From positions 1-64,000 of the forward strand of contig CAJFGS010000021.1 in NCBI GenBank assembly GCA_904377855.1: a stretch of 64,000 nucleotides of DNA, read 5' to 3'. Position numbers and translations under genes: made by a program. The notes under the pieces were generated by a model, which was not told the origin of the DNA, did not search any database, and worked only from the letters and a program-made list of their open reading frames with translations. The DNA comes from Candidatus Avimonas merdigallinarum. Its GTDB lineage: Bacteria; Bacillota; Clostridia; Oscillospirales; Acutalibacteraceae. Shown here piece by piece: positions 9,220 to 17,871 of the stretch; position 1 is the first letter of the stretch; each line of letters begins with the position of its first letter.

Positions 9220-9257
9220 AAGGGGCTGCTGCAAACAAGCGTTTGCAGCAGCCCCTT
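9220..9257 (+). terminator. Strong hairpin terminator after the CinA fusion
   Basis: AGGGGCTGCTGCAAAC (9221-9236), a 4-base AAGC loop and its perfect complement (9241-9256) form a 16-bp stem, extended one further pair outward. The following bases are TTCTT. It lies between the fusion gene and the converging small gene and may serve both strands. Confidence 0.75.
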
Positions 9258-9303
9258 CTTGCCGTGAAATTTCCTGGCTCCGCTAGAAGATGGGGCCAGG
9301 GCT

Positions 9304-9486
9304 TTACAAATCGTCGGCGTCCTGTTCCGGCATTTCCCCCTGCTCGGGGGTGCCGGTATAGCTTCCCAGAACGTCGGAGGGAATCTCCCCCCTCCCCTGC
9401 CTTTGCAGGGTGCGGGCCTCCTCCCCGCCGAGGGAGCCTGGGGCTTTCCCTGCCGGGGATTTCCGGCGCTTGCGTTCTTGTTCCAT
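9304..9486 (-). CDS. Small conserved hypothetical protein ending in DADDL
   Basis: A 60-residue protein with a basic, low-complexity N-terminus (MEQERKRRKSP) and a C-terminus reading IPSDVLGSYTGTP and then QDADDL. From memory this C-terminal pattern (GSYTGTP with an acidic QDADDL end) recurs in short uncharacterised proteins of Clostridia, which makes it likely to be a real gene; no function is known to me. An AAGGAGG ribosome binding site lies at about 9496-9502 (complement), 9 bases before the ATG. It follows rubrerythrin on the same strand and could be co-transcribed with it. Confidence 0.65.
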   Translation of the reverse strand: MEQERKRRKSPAGKAPGSLGGEEARTLQRQGRGEIPSDVLGSYTGTPEQGEMPEQDADDL

Positions 9487-9567
9487 CCTTGCAGTCCTCC
9501 TTCCCGGCGCAGGGCCGCGTCCCCGGGAGACGGGATAGGCCCCCTCCCGGAGCGGCCGGCGCCCGCT

Positions 9568-10107
9568 TTAGTAATTTTCGGCTTTCATCTGGAAATAGGC
9601 CTGCGGGTGGCGGCAGGCCGGGCATTCCTGGGGCGGCACCTCCCCGCAGTAGACATACCCGCAGTTGAGGCAGACCCACAACGTGCCCTGCTCCCGCTTG
9701 AATACCTTGCCGCTTTCGATATTGTCCAGCAGCTTGCGGTAGCGCTCCTCGTGTTCCTTTTCCACCGAAGCGACCAGGTCGAACACGGCGGCGATGTCCC
9801 GGAAGCCCTCCTCCCGGGCGACTTCGGCGAACCCCTTGTACATCTCCACCCATTCGTAATGCTCGCCGGCAGCGGCGTCGGCCAGGTTCTCCGGCGTGCC
9901 CGGCATGGCGCCGCCCTTGAGCCGCTTGAACCAGAGCTCGGCGTGCTCCTTTTCGTTGTTCGCCGTTTCATTAAAGATATTGGCGATTTGGATATACCCG
10001 TCCTTCCGGGCCTGGGCGGCATAGAATGTGTACTTGTTGCGCGCCTGGCTCTCCCCGGCAAAAGCGGCCATCAGATTGGCCTCGGTGCGGCTTCCTTTCA
10101 ACTCCAT
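9568..10107 (-). CDS. rbr: Rubrerythrin
   Basis: A non-heme diiron peroxidase that reduces hydrogen peroxide in anaerobes, taking electrons through its own rubredoxin centre. The 179-residue protein has the four-helix erythrin domain with metal ligands in [20 protein letters not shown] and [13 protein letters not shown]-terminal rubredoxin-like site has [10 protein letters not shown] and [12 protein letters not shown] longer frame begins at 10149, but MELKGSRTE at 10107 is the typical family start and is preceded by GGAAGGG. It is divergent from the two-component genes. Rubredoxin (41461-41622) and ferredoxin (50467-50637) in this window are possible redox partners. Confidence 0.95.
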   Translation of the reverse strand: MELKGSRTEANLMAAFAGESQARNKYTFYAAQARKDGYIQIANIFNETANNEKEHAELWFKRLKGGAMPGTPENLADAAAGEHYEWVEMYKGFAEVAREEGFRDIAAVFDLVASVEKEHEERYRKLLDNIESGKVFKREQGTLWVCLNCGYVYCGEVPPQECPACRHPQAYFQMKAENY

Positions 10108-10320
10108 GGACAACCATTCCCTTCCTGATTTTGATTGGATTTCCTCCATAGTATGGCGCCCGCGGGACGGTTTATGCGGAAAAAGCGGCCCCGTTTTCCG
10201 CCCAAACCGAAGAAAAGTCGGGGAAACTTTAAAGACTGTTCATACAACCCGCGGAAAGTCTGGTAAAATAAATAAAGACGTGAAAAATAAACCGCCACGG
10301 AACAGAGGAGGTTTTGCGGT

Positions 10321-11028
10321 ATGGCAAACGGGAAAATCATGGTCGTCGACGACGACAGCAATATCTGCGAGCTGCTCCGGCTCTACCTGGAAAAAGAGGA
10401 TTTCGAGGTCTGCATTGCGGAAAACGGCGCGCGGGCGCTGGAGATCTTCGACAGCGAAAAGCCCGATCTGATGCTCCTGGACATCATGATGCCCCAGCTG
10501 GACGGCTGGCAGGTGTGCCGGGAGATCCGGAAGAAATCCTCCTGCCCGATTATCATGCTGACGGCGAAGGGGGAAGTGTTCGACAAGGTGCTGGGGCTGG
10601 AACTCGGCGCCGACGATTACGTGGTCAAGCCCTTTGAGGCGAAGGAAGTCGTGGCCCGGGTCAAGGCGGTGCTCCGCCGCGCCGGCGGGCAAAATGAAAA
10701 AAAGACCAAGGAAGTCCGCTATGACGGGCTGTACATCAACATGGAAAATTATGAGCTCCGGGTGCGGGGGAAGCAGATCGACACCCCGCCCAAGGAGATG
10801 GAACTCATCTACCATCTTGCCAGCAACCCGAACCGGGTGTACACCCGCGATCAGCTGCTGGACGAAGTGTGGGGCTTTGAATACTACGGGGACAGCCGCA
10901 CGGTGGACGTCCACATCAAGCGGCTGCGCGAGAAGCTGGACGGCGTGTCCGATCAGTGGACGCTGAAAACCGTCTGGGGCGTAGGGTACAAGTTCGAAGT
11001 TCACGACAAGAACCCGGAGGAAAAATAA
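10321..11028 (+). CDS. OmpR/PhoB-family response regulator
   Basis: A 235-residue DNA-binding response regulator. The receiver domain (1-120) has the acidic pocket VVDDD, phosphoacceptor D54 (LLDIMMP), T81 (MLTAKGE) and K103 (VVKPFEA), all intact. Residues about 135-228 are a winged-helix domain (YTRDQLLDEVWG, DSRTVDVHIKRLREKL, VWGVGYKFE). AGAGGAGG lies just before the start. The histidine kinase gene follows after 73 bp and an HtrA-type protease gene comes next. This order recalls the CssRS secretion-stress system that controls htrA in Bacillus, so secretion or envelope stress is a reasonable but unproven signal. Confidence 0.93.
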   Translation: MANGKIMVVDDDSNICELLRLYLEKEDFEVCIAENGARALEIFDSEKPDLMLLDIMMPQLDGWQVCREIRKKSSCPIIMLTAKGEVFDKVLGLELGADDYVVKPFEAKEVVARVKAVLRRAGGQNEKKTKEVRYDGLYINMENYELRVRGKQIDTPPKEMELIYHLASNPNRVYTRDQLLDEVWGFEYYGDSRTVDVHIKRLREKLDGVSDQWTLKTVWGVGYKFEVHDKNPEEK

Positions 11029-11101
11029 CCGGCCTGCGTTATTCCGGCCCTTCACCTGGCCGGCCACGGCCCTGGCAATCCCTGTGAAAGGAGGGGCTGC
11101 G

Positions 11102-12550
11102 TTGTTCAAAAGCATCTTTGCCAAATATTTTACCGTCATATCCCTCATTATCGTCATCAGCTTTGTCGCCATGGGCGGGATGCAGCTGCTGTTCGCCACC
11201 CAGTACTGGGTATCCGAGAAGCAGGCCCTCCTGGAGGAAAACACCCTCACCATGGCCAAGATGACCGCCGAGCATACCGCGCAGGATACGCTCAACCCCA
11301 ATCAGTACAACATCCAGGGGGATCTCCTCGCCCCTTATATGGGAATTATGGCGGACGCGCTGGACGCAACCGTGCTGGTGGTGGGGAACGACGGGACGGT
11401 CATCCTCTGCTCCGACCCGCTTCTCATGAGCGGGGATCACATGCTGACGGCCTCCGTCCAGTCCAAGATGGACGGAGACCGCTTCTTTGAGGTAGGGAAA
11501 CTAGGCGGGTTCTATGTCAGCCGCCAGTACACTGCCGGGGAGCCGATTGTCCTGGAAAGCCAGCAGCTCCAGGTGGGGTATGTGTTTGTTTCCACCTCTG
11601 CCACCGGGCTGAGCGAATACCTGATGAACAACCTGCAGGTCTTTTTCCTCTCCGCGCTCGGGGTGCTGACGCTGACCTTTATCGTCCTGTATATCATGAC
11701 CTACCGCATGGTGCGCCCGCTTCGCCAGATGGCCGCGGCCACCCGCAGCTTCGGCATGGGGGACTTCAGCTACCGCATCCCGGTCCACGGGAAGGACGAG
11801 GTGGCGGAACTGGCCGCCTCCCTGAACAATATGGCGGTTTCCCTTTCTTCGGTGGAGGGGATGCGCCGCAGCTTTGTGGCCAATGTGTCCCATGAGCTGA
11901 AAACCCCGATGACCACCATCGCCGGCTTTATCGACGGGATTCTGGACGGCACCATCCCGGAGGAAAAGCGGGAGCATTATCTGAAGATTGTCTCGGACGA
12001 AGTCAAGCGCCTTTCCCGGCTGGTGAAGTCGATGCTGGACCTCTCCCGCATCGACAACGGCGAGCTCCGGCTCAAGCCGGTCCGCTATGACCTGACGGAA
12101 CAGGTCTGCACCGTCCTCCTCTCCTTTGAAAAGCGGATCGAAGAAAAGGAGATCCGGGTGGAAGGGCTGGAAGACTGCCCGCGCATCGAGGTAAACGCCG
12201 ATTTTGACCTGCTGGGACAGGTAATTTACAACCTGGTGGACAATGCCGTCAAATTTATTGACGTCGGCGGCACCCTGTGGGTTCGGCTCGAACGGCGGGA
12301 CGGCCGGGTCTACTGCGCCGTGCGCAACACCGGCGGCGGCATCCCCGCCGAGGAGATGCCCCACATCTTTGAACGGTTTTATAAAAGCGACCGTTCCCGT
12401 TCCCTGGACAAAAACGGGATGGGCCTTGGCCTGTATATTGTGAAAACGGTCATCAACCTCCACCATGGGGAGATCGTGGTCCGTTCGACCGAGGGCGGGT
12501 ACACCGAATTCGAATTCTGGCTGCCGGACGCAGAACTGCTCAAACGCTGA
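11102..12550 (+). CDS. Sensor histidine kinase (HAMP, HisKA, HATPase_c)
   Basis: A 482-residue membrane kinase paired with the preceding regulator. It has an N-terminal membrane span (about 8-30), an extracellular sensor of about 140 residues, a second span (about 178-200), a HAMP segment, and the dimerisation domain with phosphoacceptor His in FVANVSHELKTPMTT. The ATP-binding domain has the N box NLVDNAVKF and G boxes GGGIPAEEMPHIFERFY and GMGLGLYIVKT. The start is a TTG at 11102 with AAAGGAGG 7 bases upstream; the in-frame GTG at 11084 would put that ribosome site inside the gene, so it is unlikely. Confidence 0.92.
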   Translation: MFKSIFAKYFTVISLIIVISFVAMGGMQLLFATQYWVSEKQALLEENTLTMAKMTAEHTAQDTLNPNQYNIQGDLLAPYMGIMADALDATVLVVGNDGTVILCSDPLLMSGDHMLTASVQSKMDGDRFFEVGKLGGFYVSRQYTAGEPIVLESQQLQVGYVFVSTSATGLSEYLMNNLQVFFLSALGVLTLTFIVLYIMTYRMVRPLRQMAAATRSFGMGDFSYRIPVHGKDEVAELAASLNNMAVSLSSVEGMRRSFVANVSHELKTPMTTIAGFIDGILDGTIPEEKREHYLKIVSDEVKRLSRLVKSMLDLSRIDNGELRLKPVRYDLTEQVCTVLLSFEKRIEEKEIRVEGLEDCPRIEVNADFDLLGQVIYNLVDNAVKFIDVGGTLWVRLERRDGRVYCAVRNTGGGIPAEEMPHIFERFYKSDRSRSLDKNGMGLGLYIVKTVINLHHGEIVVRSTEGGYTEFEFWLPDAELLKR

Positions 12551-12679
12551 CGGCAATTTACAATTGGATAAAATTTTATTCAGGAATTCCCGCCTTTTTC
12601 TTCAAGGAATGGACACAAATAGCGGATAAAATAAAATCACAACAAGGGCAAAAATATCTTCCGAAAGGACGGATTTTAT

Positions 12680-14230
12680 ATGACCGACTGGTTTGATAAA
12701 AAAGAAAACGGCACCCCCGAATCGACGCCGGAACAAAACGGCGCTTCCCCGGCTGCTCCGGAAGAAAAGCAGCCCGCCGCCGGCTGGTCTTCTCCGGCCT
12801 CTTCCGTCGTCCCTCCCGCTTCCTTTGGTGACAGCGGGGAGAGCGCACCGGCCTCCTCCGCAGCGCCGGCGGGCGAGGCGAACAACGTGACCTACCGGTA
12901 CGGCGTCAACGCCCCCAGCCCGGTCCCCTCCAACGAATCGGACAGCACGCACGCCGGGACGGGAACCTCCGCCCCGCAAAACGCGGCCCATTCCACGGGG
13001 GGATACCAGCCGCAGGGGAATTACAACCCGTACGGCTGGCAGCAGCCCTCCTATCCGGGAGGCGCGCCAAGCCAGCCTCCCAAGAAGCCGAAGAAAAAGG
13101 GCGCGACCGTCGCCATTGCCACCCTCAGCGTGGTCTGCGCAGCCTTGATTGTTACCCTGTCGGTGCTCCTGGCCGTGGCAATCAGCGACAACCAGCTGCC
13201 GACGGATACGTCCAGTCCCAACTCGTCCACCACCGGCACCACCAACGGGGTCAATGAAAACGCCCCGACGCTGGATATCCAGGAGCCGGCGGAGGAAGGG
13301 CTGGCCACCCCCGCCATCGTGCAGAAGAACCTCGATTCTGCCGTGGTCATCACTATGTACCAGAACAATGCATACTATGGGAACCGCCTGGTCCAGGCGG
13401 GCGCAGCGACCGGAATCATCTGGACGGCCGACGGGTATATCATCACCAACGCCCACGTCGTCTACGACGAGGACAACGCCAAGGTGTACGACCGGATCGA
13501 TGTGGAAACCTACGACGGCACCCTTTATGAAGGCGCCCAAATCGTCGGCTATGACACCTACACCGACTTGGCGGTGATCAAGGTGGACGCGGAGAACCTC
13601 TCCCCCGCGGAATTCGGGGATTCCTCCCAGCTGCAGCTGGGGGACAGAGTGGTGGCCATTGGCAACGCCGGCGGGCTGAACTGGACGGTCACCCAGGGGA
13701 TTGTCTCCGGCCTGGCGCGGGACGTATATGAAGACACCGGCTACGCCATCAAATGCCTGCAGGTCGACGCGGCGATCAACCCCGGCAACTCGGGCGGCCC
13801 GCTGATGAATTCGCAGGGCCAGGTGGTGGCCATCAATTCCGCTAAAATTGCCGCGCAGGATTACGAAGGGCTGGGCTTCTCCATCCCGATCAATGAAGCA
13901 AAAACCATCCTGGACGACCTGGTGAAATACGGCTACGTCAAAGGGCGGGTAATGCTGGGCATCTCGGGTTCCTCCCTGTACGGCACCGGCTTCCTGATTC
14001 AGGAAATCCAGCCCGACTCCTGCCTTGCCGGGACGGAAGCCCAGGCGGGGGATGTCATTACCGCGATCAACGGGACCACCATCGCCGACTTTGAGGCGCT
14101 GCAGACCGAACTTTCGAAGTACAGCGTGGGCGATACGATTGAACTGACCCTCCTGCGGTACGACAACCGCACCCATTCCACCCGGGAACTGACGGTCCAG
14201 TGCACGCTGATAGAATCCACCCTCAATTAA
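12680..14230 (+). CDS. htrA: HtrA/DegP-type membrane-anchored serine protease with PDZ domain
   Basis: A 516-residue quality-control protease at the outer face of the membrane. Residues 1-140 are a long Pro/Ser/Ala/Gln-rich cytoplasmic region, followed by a PKKPKKK stretch and a membrane span at about 143-168. The trypsin-like domain has H259 (ITNAHVV), D296 (YTDLAVIKV) and S371 (NPGNSGGPL), a complete triad. Residues about 415-505 are a PDZ domain. The length is somewhat above usual because of the cytoplasmic region. It lies 129 bp behind the histidine kinase, suggesting that the two-component system controls it. An AAAGGA ribosome site precedes the ATG. Confidence 0.94.
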   Translation: MTDWFDKKENGTPESTPEQNGASPAAPEEKQPAAGWSSPASSVVPPASFGDSGESAPASSAAPAGEANNVTYRYGVNAPSPVPSNESDSTHAGTGTSAPQNAAHSTGGYQPQGNYNPYGWQQPSYPGGAPSQPPKKPKKKGATVAIATLSVVCAALIVTLSVLLAVAISDNQLPTDTSSPNSSTTGTTNGVNENAPTLDIQEPAEEGLATPAIVQKNLDSAVVITMYQNNAYYGNRLVQAGAATGIIWTADGYIITNAHVVYDEDNAKVYDRIDVETYDGTLYEGAQIVGYDTYTDLAVIKVDAENLSPAEFGDSSQLQLGDRVVAIGNAGGLNWTVTQGIVSGLARDVYEDTGYAIKCLQVDAAINPGNSGGPLMNSQGQVVAINSAKIAAQDYEGLGFSIPINEAKTILDDLVKYGYVKGRVMLGISGSSLYGTGFLIQEIQPDSCLAGTEAQAGDVITAINGTTIADFEALQTELSKYSVGDTIELTLLRYDNRTHSTRELTVQCTLIESTLN

Positions 14231-14259
14231 CCGCAGGGAAACAACCCTTTCAAAAACAG

Positions 14260-14301
14260 AGGACGGGATACCGGCCAATGGCCGGTATCCCGTCCTTTTT
14301 G
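14260..14301 (+). terminator. Intrinsic terminator after htrA
   Basis: AGGACGGGATACCGGCC, a 3-base AAT loop and the exact complement give a 17-bp stem followed by TTTTT. It lies 30 bp after the htrA stop. Confidence 0.93.
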
Positions 14302-14746
14302 CTGCTGCCGTGTTGCCGGCTGACGGTTCTGCTGGCGGGAGAATAGGAAGGCTTTCGCAGCCGAGCCCCAGATGTGGGAACCGCTGCGCAGAAGGAGCCC
14401 GTACCTAAACAAACGCCGCTTCCGGCGATGCAGCGGCCCGTTTCCGGACGGCGGGGCGCGCGGTGCAGGGATGGGATACGATGCGCCGCGCGGCCAAGCC
14501 GACAGCACGCCCTTCCGCGGCCTGTGCAGGCTCGCCGGTTCATGGATAGTCTGATTTGGCGCCCATTTGCCGCAGGCTATCGTCAACCCTGCCTCGGTCA
14601 CCCTGCCGCCTGCCGGCAGTCCGGCGGGCCGCCCGCGCAGGATAGTGCCCCCCCCGACGGCCGGAAAGAGCCGCCCGCCCCGCGCTTTCCGGCCGGAGCT
14701 GCCTCGCTGGGGCGGGGCAGCCCGTCCAGGCCGATCCCGACTCCGT
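14302..14746. other. GC-rich intergenic region without a supportable gene
   Basis: About 445 bp between convergent htrA and the DUF4130 gene. Frames are open on both strands only because stop codons are rare at this GC content. None has a ribosome binding site with a recognisable protein, and I see no clear RNA family. Confidence 0.5.
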
Positions 14747-15709
14747 TTACTCCCTTTCCTGCACGCGGCTGCCGGGGGCTATTTCCTCTGTCTGCGCCGC
14801 CCCTGGGCCGGGTAAGGGCGCCGGCATTCCCTCGGGCAGCACCGGCGGGGCGGTCACCACCCCCGATTCCACCGCCGCACGGCTGATGTCGGAGGGGAGC
14901 GCCGTGGGCGGCGCGGTGTCCAGCGAGGTCATTTCCACCATATTCTTCCAAAAACGCTTGGGCATATGCTGCCGGCGCAGGCGGGGGTTCACCCGTTCCC
15001 GGATCGCCACCGCGTCGTAAAACCGCTTCCAGAGCTGCCGGAACGCCCGTTCGTCCGGCGCATACTCCGGGAGGCGGAAATCCCCCGCCGACGTCAGGTA
15101 CCATTCCCGGGTGTCGTACACCCCGGCGGCCTGCCGGTTTTCATCGTGGAGGATAAACGGCATGGTGCGGTAACGGTCGGCAAAATCCGGCATCAGCAGG
15201 GCCAGCACATCGTTTTCCGGGGTAATCCGGGCATAGTACACCCCATTCTCCATCCGGGCGAAGCGGACGAACTGCCGGAGGGATCCCGCCTCCTTCGACA
15301 CCCGGGCGGCAAGCCGGTCCAGGGCCATCACCCGGGGATCGGTCAGGCGGCTGCAGACCGACGGGCCCACCCGCATCCCCAGCCGGATAAACCGGTAGAT
15401 CACATCCCCCTTCCCCTCCTCGTTGGAAAGGAAGGCCGTCCAGATCCGCTCGTAAACGTCAGCCCCGAGCCGCCGGCGTACCCCGGCGGCAACCCGCTCC
15501 GCCTTTTCCGCATCGGCCGGGATATCCTCCACCCAGGCCCCGAGCTGGGTCTGGTACTGCCCGCCCACAATCGCTGCAGGGGGCGGCTTATGGGTATACG
15601 ATTCAAAAACCGCGGTCAGCAGCCCCTCCAGGGTGTCGTCGTACCGGAAGATCACCCTCTCCCCCTCCCCGGGCCGGGCCGGGGAAATCACATAGCCGGG
15701 ATCGACCAT
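14747..15709 (-). CDS. DUF4130 / TIGR03915-type putative DNA-metabolism protein
   Basis: A 320-residue protein that matches the family found next to the radical SAM DNA-repair protein of the preceding gene. It opens with YVISPARPGEGERVIFRYDDTLEG, and the region FLSNEEGKGDVIYRFIRLGMRVG and the later FRQLWKRFYDAVAIRERVNPRLRRQHMPKRFWKNMVE are typical as I recall the family; the biochemical function is unknown. An upstream extension of the frame is a shadow of the radical SAM gene. GGAAGGAGGG before 15709 sets the start, which overlaps the upstream gene end by 22 bp, so the pair is translationally coupled. A Pro/Ala-rich tail follows the conserved part. SOS-type boxes upstream of the operon support a role in the DNA-damage response. 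Confidence 0.82.
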   Translation of the reverse strand: MVDPGYVISPARPGEGERVIFRYDDTLEGLLTAVFESYTHKPPPAAIVGGQYQTQLGAWVEDIPADAEKAERVAAGVRRRLGADVYERIWTAFLSNEEGKGDVIYRFIRLGMRVGPSVCSRLTDPRVMALDRLAARVSKEAGSLRQFVRFARMENGVYYARITPENDVLALLMPDFADRYRTMPFILHDENRQAAGVYDTREWYLTSAGDFRLPEYAPDERAFRQLWKRFYDAVAIRERVNPRLRRQHMPKRFWKNMVEMTSLDTAPPTALPSDISRAAVESGVVTAPPVLPEGMPAPLPGPGAAQTEEIAPGSRVQERE

Positions 15710-17049
15710 GGCAGGCCCTCCTTCCGCCCGGCCTGTCCTCCCGTCCCGTCCGCCTCCGCCGTCCCGGACAGGGCCGGAACCGACGGGGCGGGGAAAAAGG
15801 AAAGCTGTTCCGCTCCCAGTGCAAAGGGCAGGCCGCGGGGGTTGCGGCGGGTGTCCGCCGTCAGGTTCTGATAAATGAAGGAGGGGCTCAGCCGCACGCC
15901 GGGGTACATCTGCCCCCGGCAGGTGATGAAATAGACCGCCCGCCGGAGGACCACCCCTATTTTCTTCAAATCCTCGAAGGTCAGCTTCCCGGCCCGCCGG
16001 GCCGTCAGGATCCGCTGCGCGGATTTCGGCCCGATCCCCGGCACCCGCAGCAGGACCTCCCGATCGGCGCGGTTGACCTCCACGGGGAAGTCGCCGAGAT
16101 GCCGCAGCGCCCACCCGCATTTGGGGTCCAGCAGGGGATCCAGCGACGGCTGGCGTTCGCTGAGGAGTTCCTCCGCGCAAAACCCGTACTGCCGGATCAG
16201 CCAGTCCGCCTGGTACAGCCGGTGCTCCCGGAGCAGGGGAGGCGGCTGATCCCGCGGCAGCAGCGCGTTGGTCCCCACCGGGATATAGGCGGAATAAAAC
16301 ACCCGCTTGAGGCCGTACTGCTTATACAGCCCCTGGCTCAGGCGCAGGATCTGCCAGTCGGTATCCGGGGTGGCCCCGATGATCATCTGGGTGGCCTGCC
16401 CCGCGGGGGCAAATACCGGCGCGTGCCGGAAGACGGCGAGCTCCTGGCTGTTCTGCCGGAGGGTGTCCCGGATCGCCGCCATTGGCCGGAGGATATTCTC
16501 CTTGGTTTTATTGGGGGCGAGGACCCTGAGGCTCCGCTCGCTGGGGAGCTCGATATTCACGCTCATGCGGTCGCAGAGCATCCCCAGCTTGGTCACCAGT
16601 TCCGGGGAGCAGCCGGGGATCGCCTTGGCATGGATATAGCCGTTGAAGCGGTACTTTCCCCGGAGCAGCTCCAGCACCCGGCACATCCGCTCCATCGACG
16701 CGTCCGGGCTCTGCATCACGCCGGAACTCAGGAAAAGCCCCTCGATGTAATTCCGCTTGTAAAATTCGATGGTCAGGCTGGCCAGCTCGTCCGGGGTGAA
16801 GGCGGCGCGGGGCACGTCGTTGCTGCACCGGTTGACGCAGTACTGGCAGTCGTAGATGCAGTAATTGGTCATCAGCACCTTCAAAAGGGAAATGCACCGC
16901 CCGTCGGCGGCGAAGCTGTGGCAGATCCCGCCGGCGCTCGCGCTGCCTACCATCCCGTCCCGCCCGCCCCGGCTGGCCCCGCTGGACGTGCAGGCCGCGT
17001 CGTATTTGGCGGAATCGGTCAATATGCTCAGCTTGTCCATCAAATCCAT
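15688..17049 (-). CDS. Putative DNA modification/repair radical SAM protein (TIGR03916 type)
   Basis: A 453-residue radical SAM enzyme. The [4Fe-4S]-binding motif CxxxCxxC is seen in NYCIYDCQYCVNRC near residue 68. The conserved start MDLMDKLSILTDSAKYDAAC and the neighbouring DUF4130 gene identify the family. A helix-hairpin-helix DNA-binding motif, LLRVPGIGPKSAQRILTAR, lies around residue 345, fitting a DNA substrate. The reaction is not known to me. The start at 17049 has AAAGGAGG 6 bases upstream; the frame also runs 60 bases further through the promoter, which is not coding. The promoter overlaps two LexA-like sites, so damage induction is likely. Confidence 0.88.
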   Translation of the reverse strand: MDLMDKLSILTDSAKYDAACTSSGASRGGRDGMVGSASAGGICHSFAADGRCISLLKVLMTNYCIYDCQYCVNRCSNDVPRAAFTPDELASLTIEFYKRNYIEGLFLSSGVMQSPDASMERMCRVLELLRGKYRFNGYIHAKAIPGCSPELVTKLGMLCDRMSVNIELPSERSLRVLAPNKTKENILRPMAAIRDTLRQNSQELAVFRHAPVFAPAGQATQMIIGATPDTDWQILRLSQGLYKQYGLKRVFYSAYIPVGTNALLPRDQPPPLLREHRLYQADWLIRQYGFCAEELLSERQPSLDPLLDPKCGWALRHLGDFPVEVNRADREVLLRVPGIGPKSAQRILTARRAGKLTFEDLKKIGVVLRRAVYFITCRGQMYPGVRLSPSFIYQNLTADTRRNPRGLPFALGAEQLSFFPAPSVPALSGTAEADGTGGQAGRKEGLPWSIPAM

Positions 17050-17076
17050 GGCGGCGCCTCCTTTGCTGTCCTCCCC

Positions 17077-17116
17077 AGTATAGAACAAATTTTCGTATTT
17101 GTCAAACATTTGTTCT
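17077..17116 (-). promoter_or_regulatory. Sigma-A promoter overlapped by two LexA (SOS) boxes
   Basis: On the minus strand, TTGACA (17100-17105), a 17-bp spacer and TATACT (17077-17082) form a near-perfect promoter. AGAACAAATGTTTG (17103-17116) matches the Gram-positive SOS consensus CGAACRNRYGTTYC at 12 of 14 positions and overlaps the -35. CGAAAATTTGTTCT (17082-17095) matches at about 11 of 14 and sits between -35 and -10. Bound LexA would block this promoter. Confidence 0.82.
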
Positions 17117-17163
17117 TTTTTGCGGAGTTCCTTCCCCCTTCAGGACAGCGGGGAAGCCCCGCC

Positions 17164-17871
17164 TCAGCGCCCGTCCCCCGGATAAAGGCACCAGCGGTTT
17201 TTCCCCGCTTTTTTCGCCCGGCACAGGGCCGCCTCCGCCTTTTGCCGGAGGGAGGCGGCCGTCCCGCCGTCCCGCGGGAAAAGCGCCGCGCCGGCCGCCG
17301 CGTCGATCCCCTGCCGGCGGAAGCAGCCCAGCAGTTCCGCCAGGCAGCGGGACAGGGAGGCCGGGCCGGCCAGCCGGTCGGTAAAAAGGAGCAGCCGCTC
17401 CCCGCCCACCCATTCGGCCAGGACCGCGCCGGGGAAAACGCAGCGCAGGCGGGCGGCCAATTCCCCGCGCACCGCGTCCCCCGCCCCTTCCCCCAGGCGG
17501 CCGATCCGCCGGCCGAAGCCTTCCAGCTCCACGAGGATCAGGGCGCCCCGCTTCACCGAGCCGGAGGCGAGAAGGGCGGAAAGCCGGGCCTCTGGCGGAT
17601 GTCCGGCGCCAGCGGAGGCCCGGCCGGAAAACGCGGAGCCCGGCGCCCCCGTATTGGGGGAGGGCGACCCTTTTTCCCCTCCCGGCCGGCAGCGGACGGC
17701 GCAGACCCCCGCGGCGGCGGCCGCACTGCATGTCAACAGCAGGCAGAGGAAAAAGGCGGCGCCACCCCAGCCGCTCCAGCGGTAAAACAGCACGCCGCCG
17801 ATCACCCCGGCCGTTGAGCAGGCCAGGGAAAACAGGAACAGAGGGGCCGGGTTTTCAGCGGACGGTTTCAT
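17164..17871 (-). CDS. Membrane protein with degenerate GGDEF-like domain
   Basis: A 235-residue protein with one or two N-terminal membrane segments (about 9-55), a Gly/Pro-rich linker, and a C-terminal domain with diguanylate-cyclase-like landmarks. These are ALILVELEGFGRRIGRLGEGAGD, then VGGERLLLF in place of the catalytic GGDEF loop, then KAEAALCRAKKAGKNRW, close to the usual end of the domain. With GGDEF changed to GGERL, cyclic-di-GMP synthesis is unlikely; a binding or scaffold role is possible. The ATG at 17871 has GGAAGGGGAG upstream. The family assignment is by pattern only and moderately sure. Confidence 0.65.
   Translation of the reverse strand: MKPSAENPAPLFLFSLACSTAGVIGGVLFYRWSGWGGAAFFLCLLLTCSAAAAAGVCAVRCRPGGEKGSPSPNTGAPGSAFSGRASAGAGHPPEARLSALLASGSVKRGALILVELEGFGRRIGRLGEGAGDAVRGELAARLRCVFPGAVLAEWVGGERLLLFTDRLAGPASLSRCLAELLGCFRRQGIDAAAGAALFPRDGGTAASLRQKAEAALCRAKKAGKNRWCLYPGDGR

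Noticed and set aside
16099-17817. 572-residue open frame on the plus strand over the radical SAM gene
   Set aside because: The minus strand carries the radical SAM cysteine motif, HhH motif and a good start; the plus frame has no ribosome site or family match.
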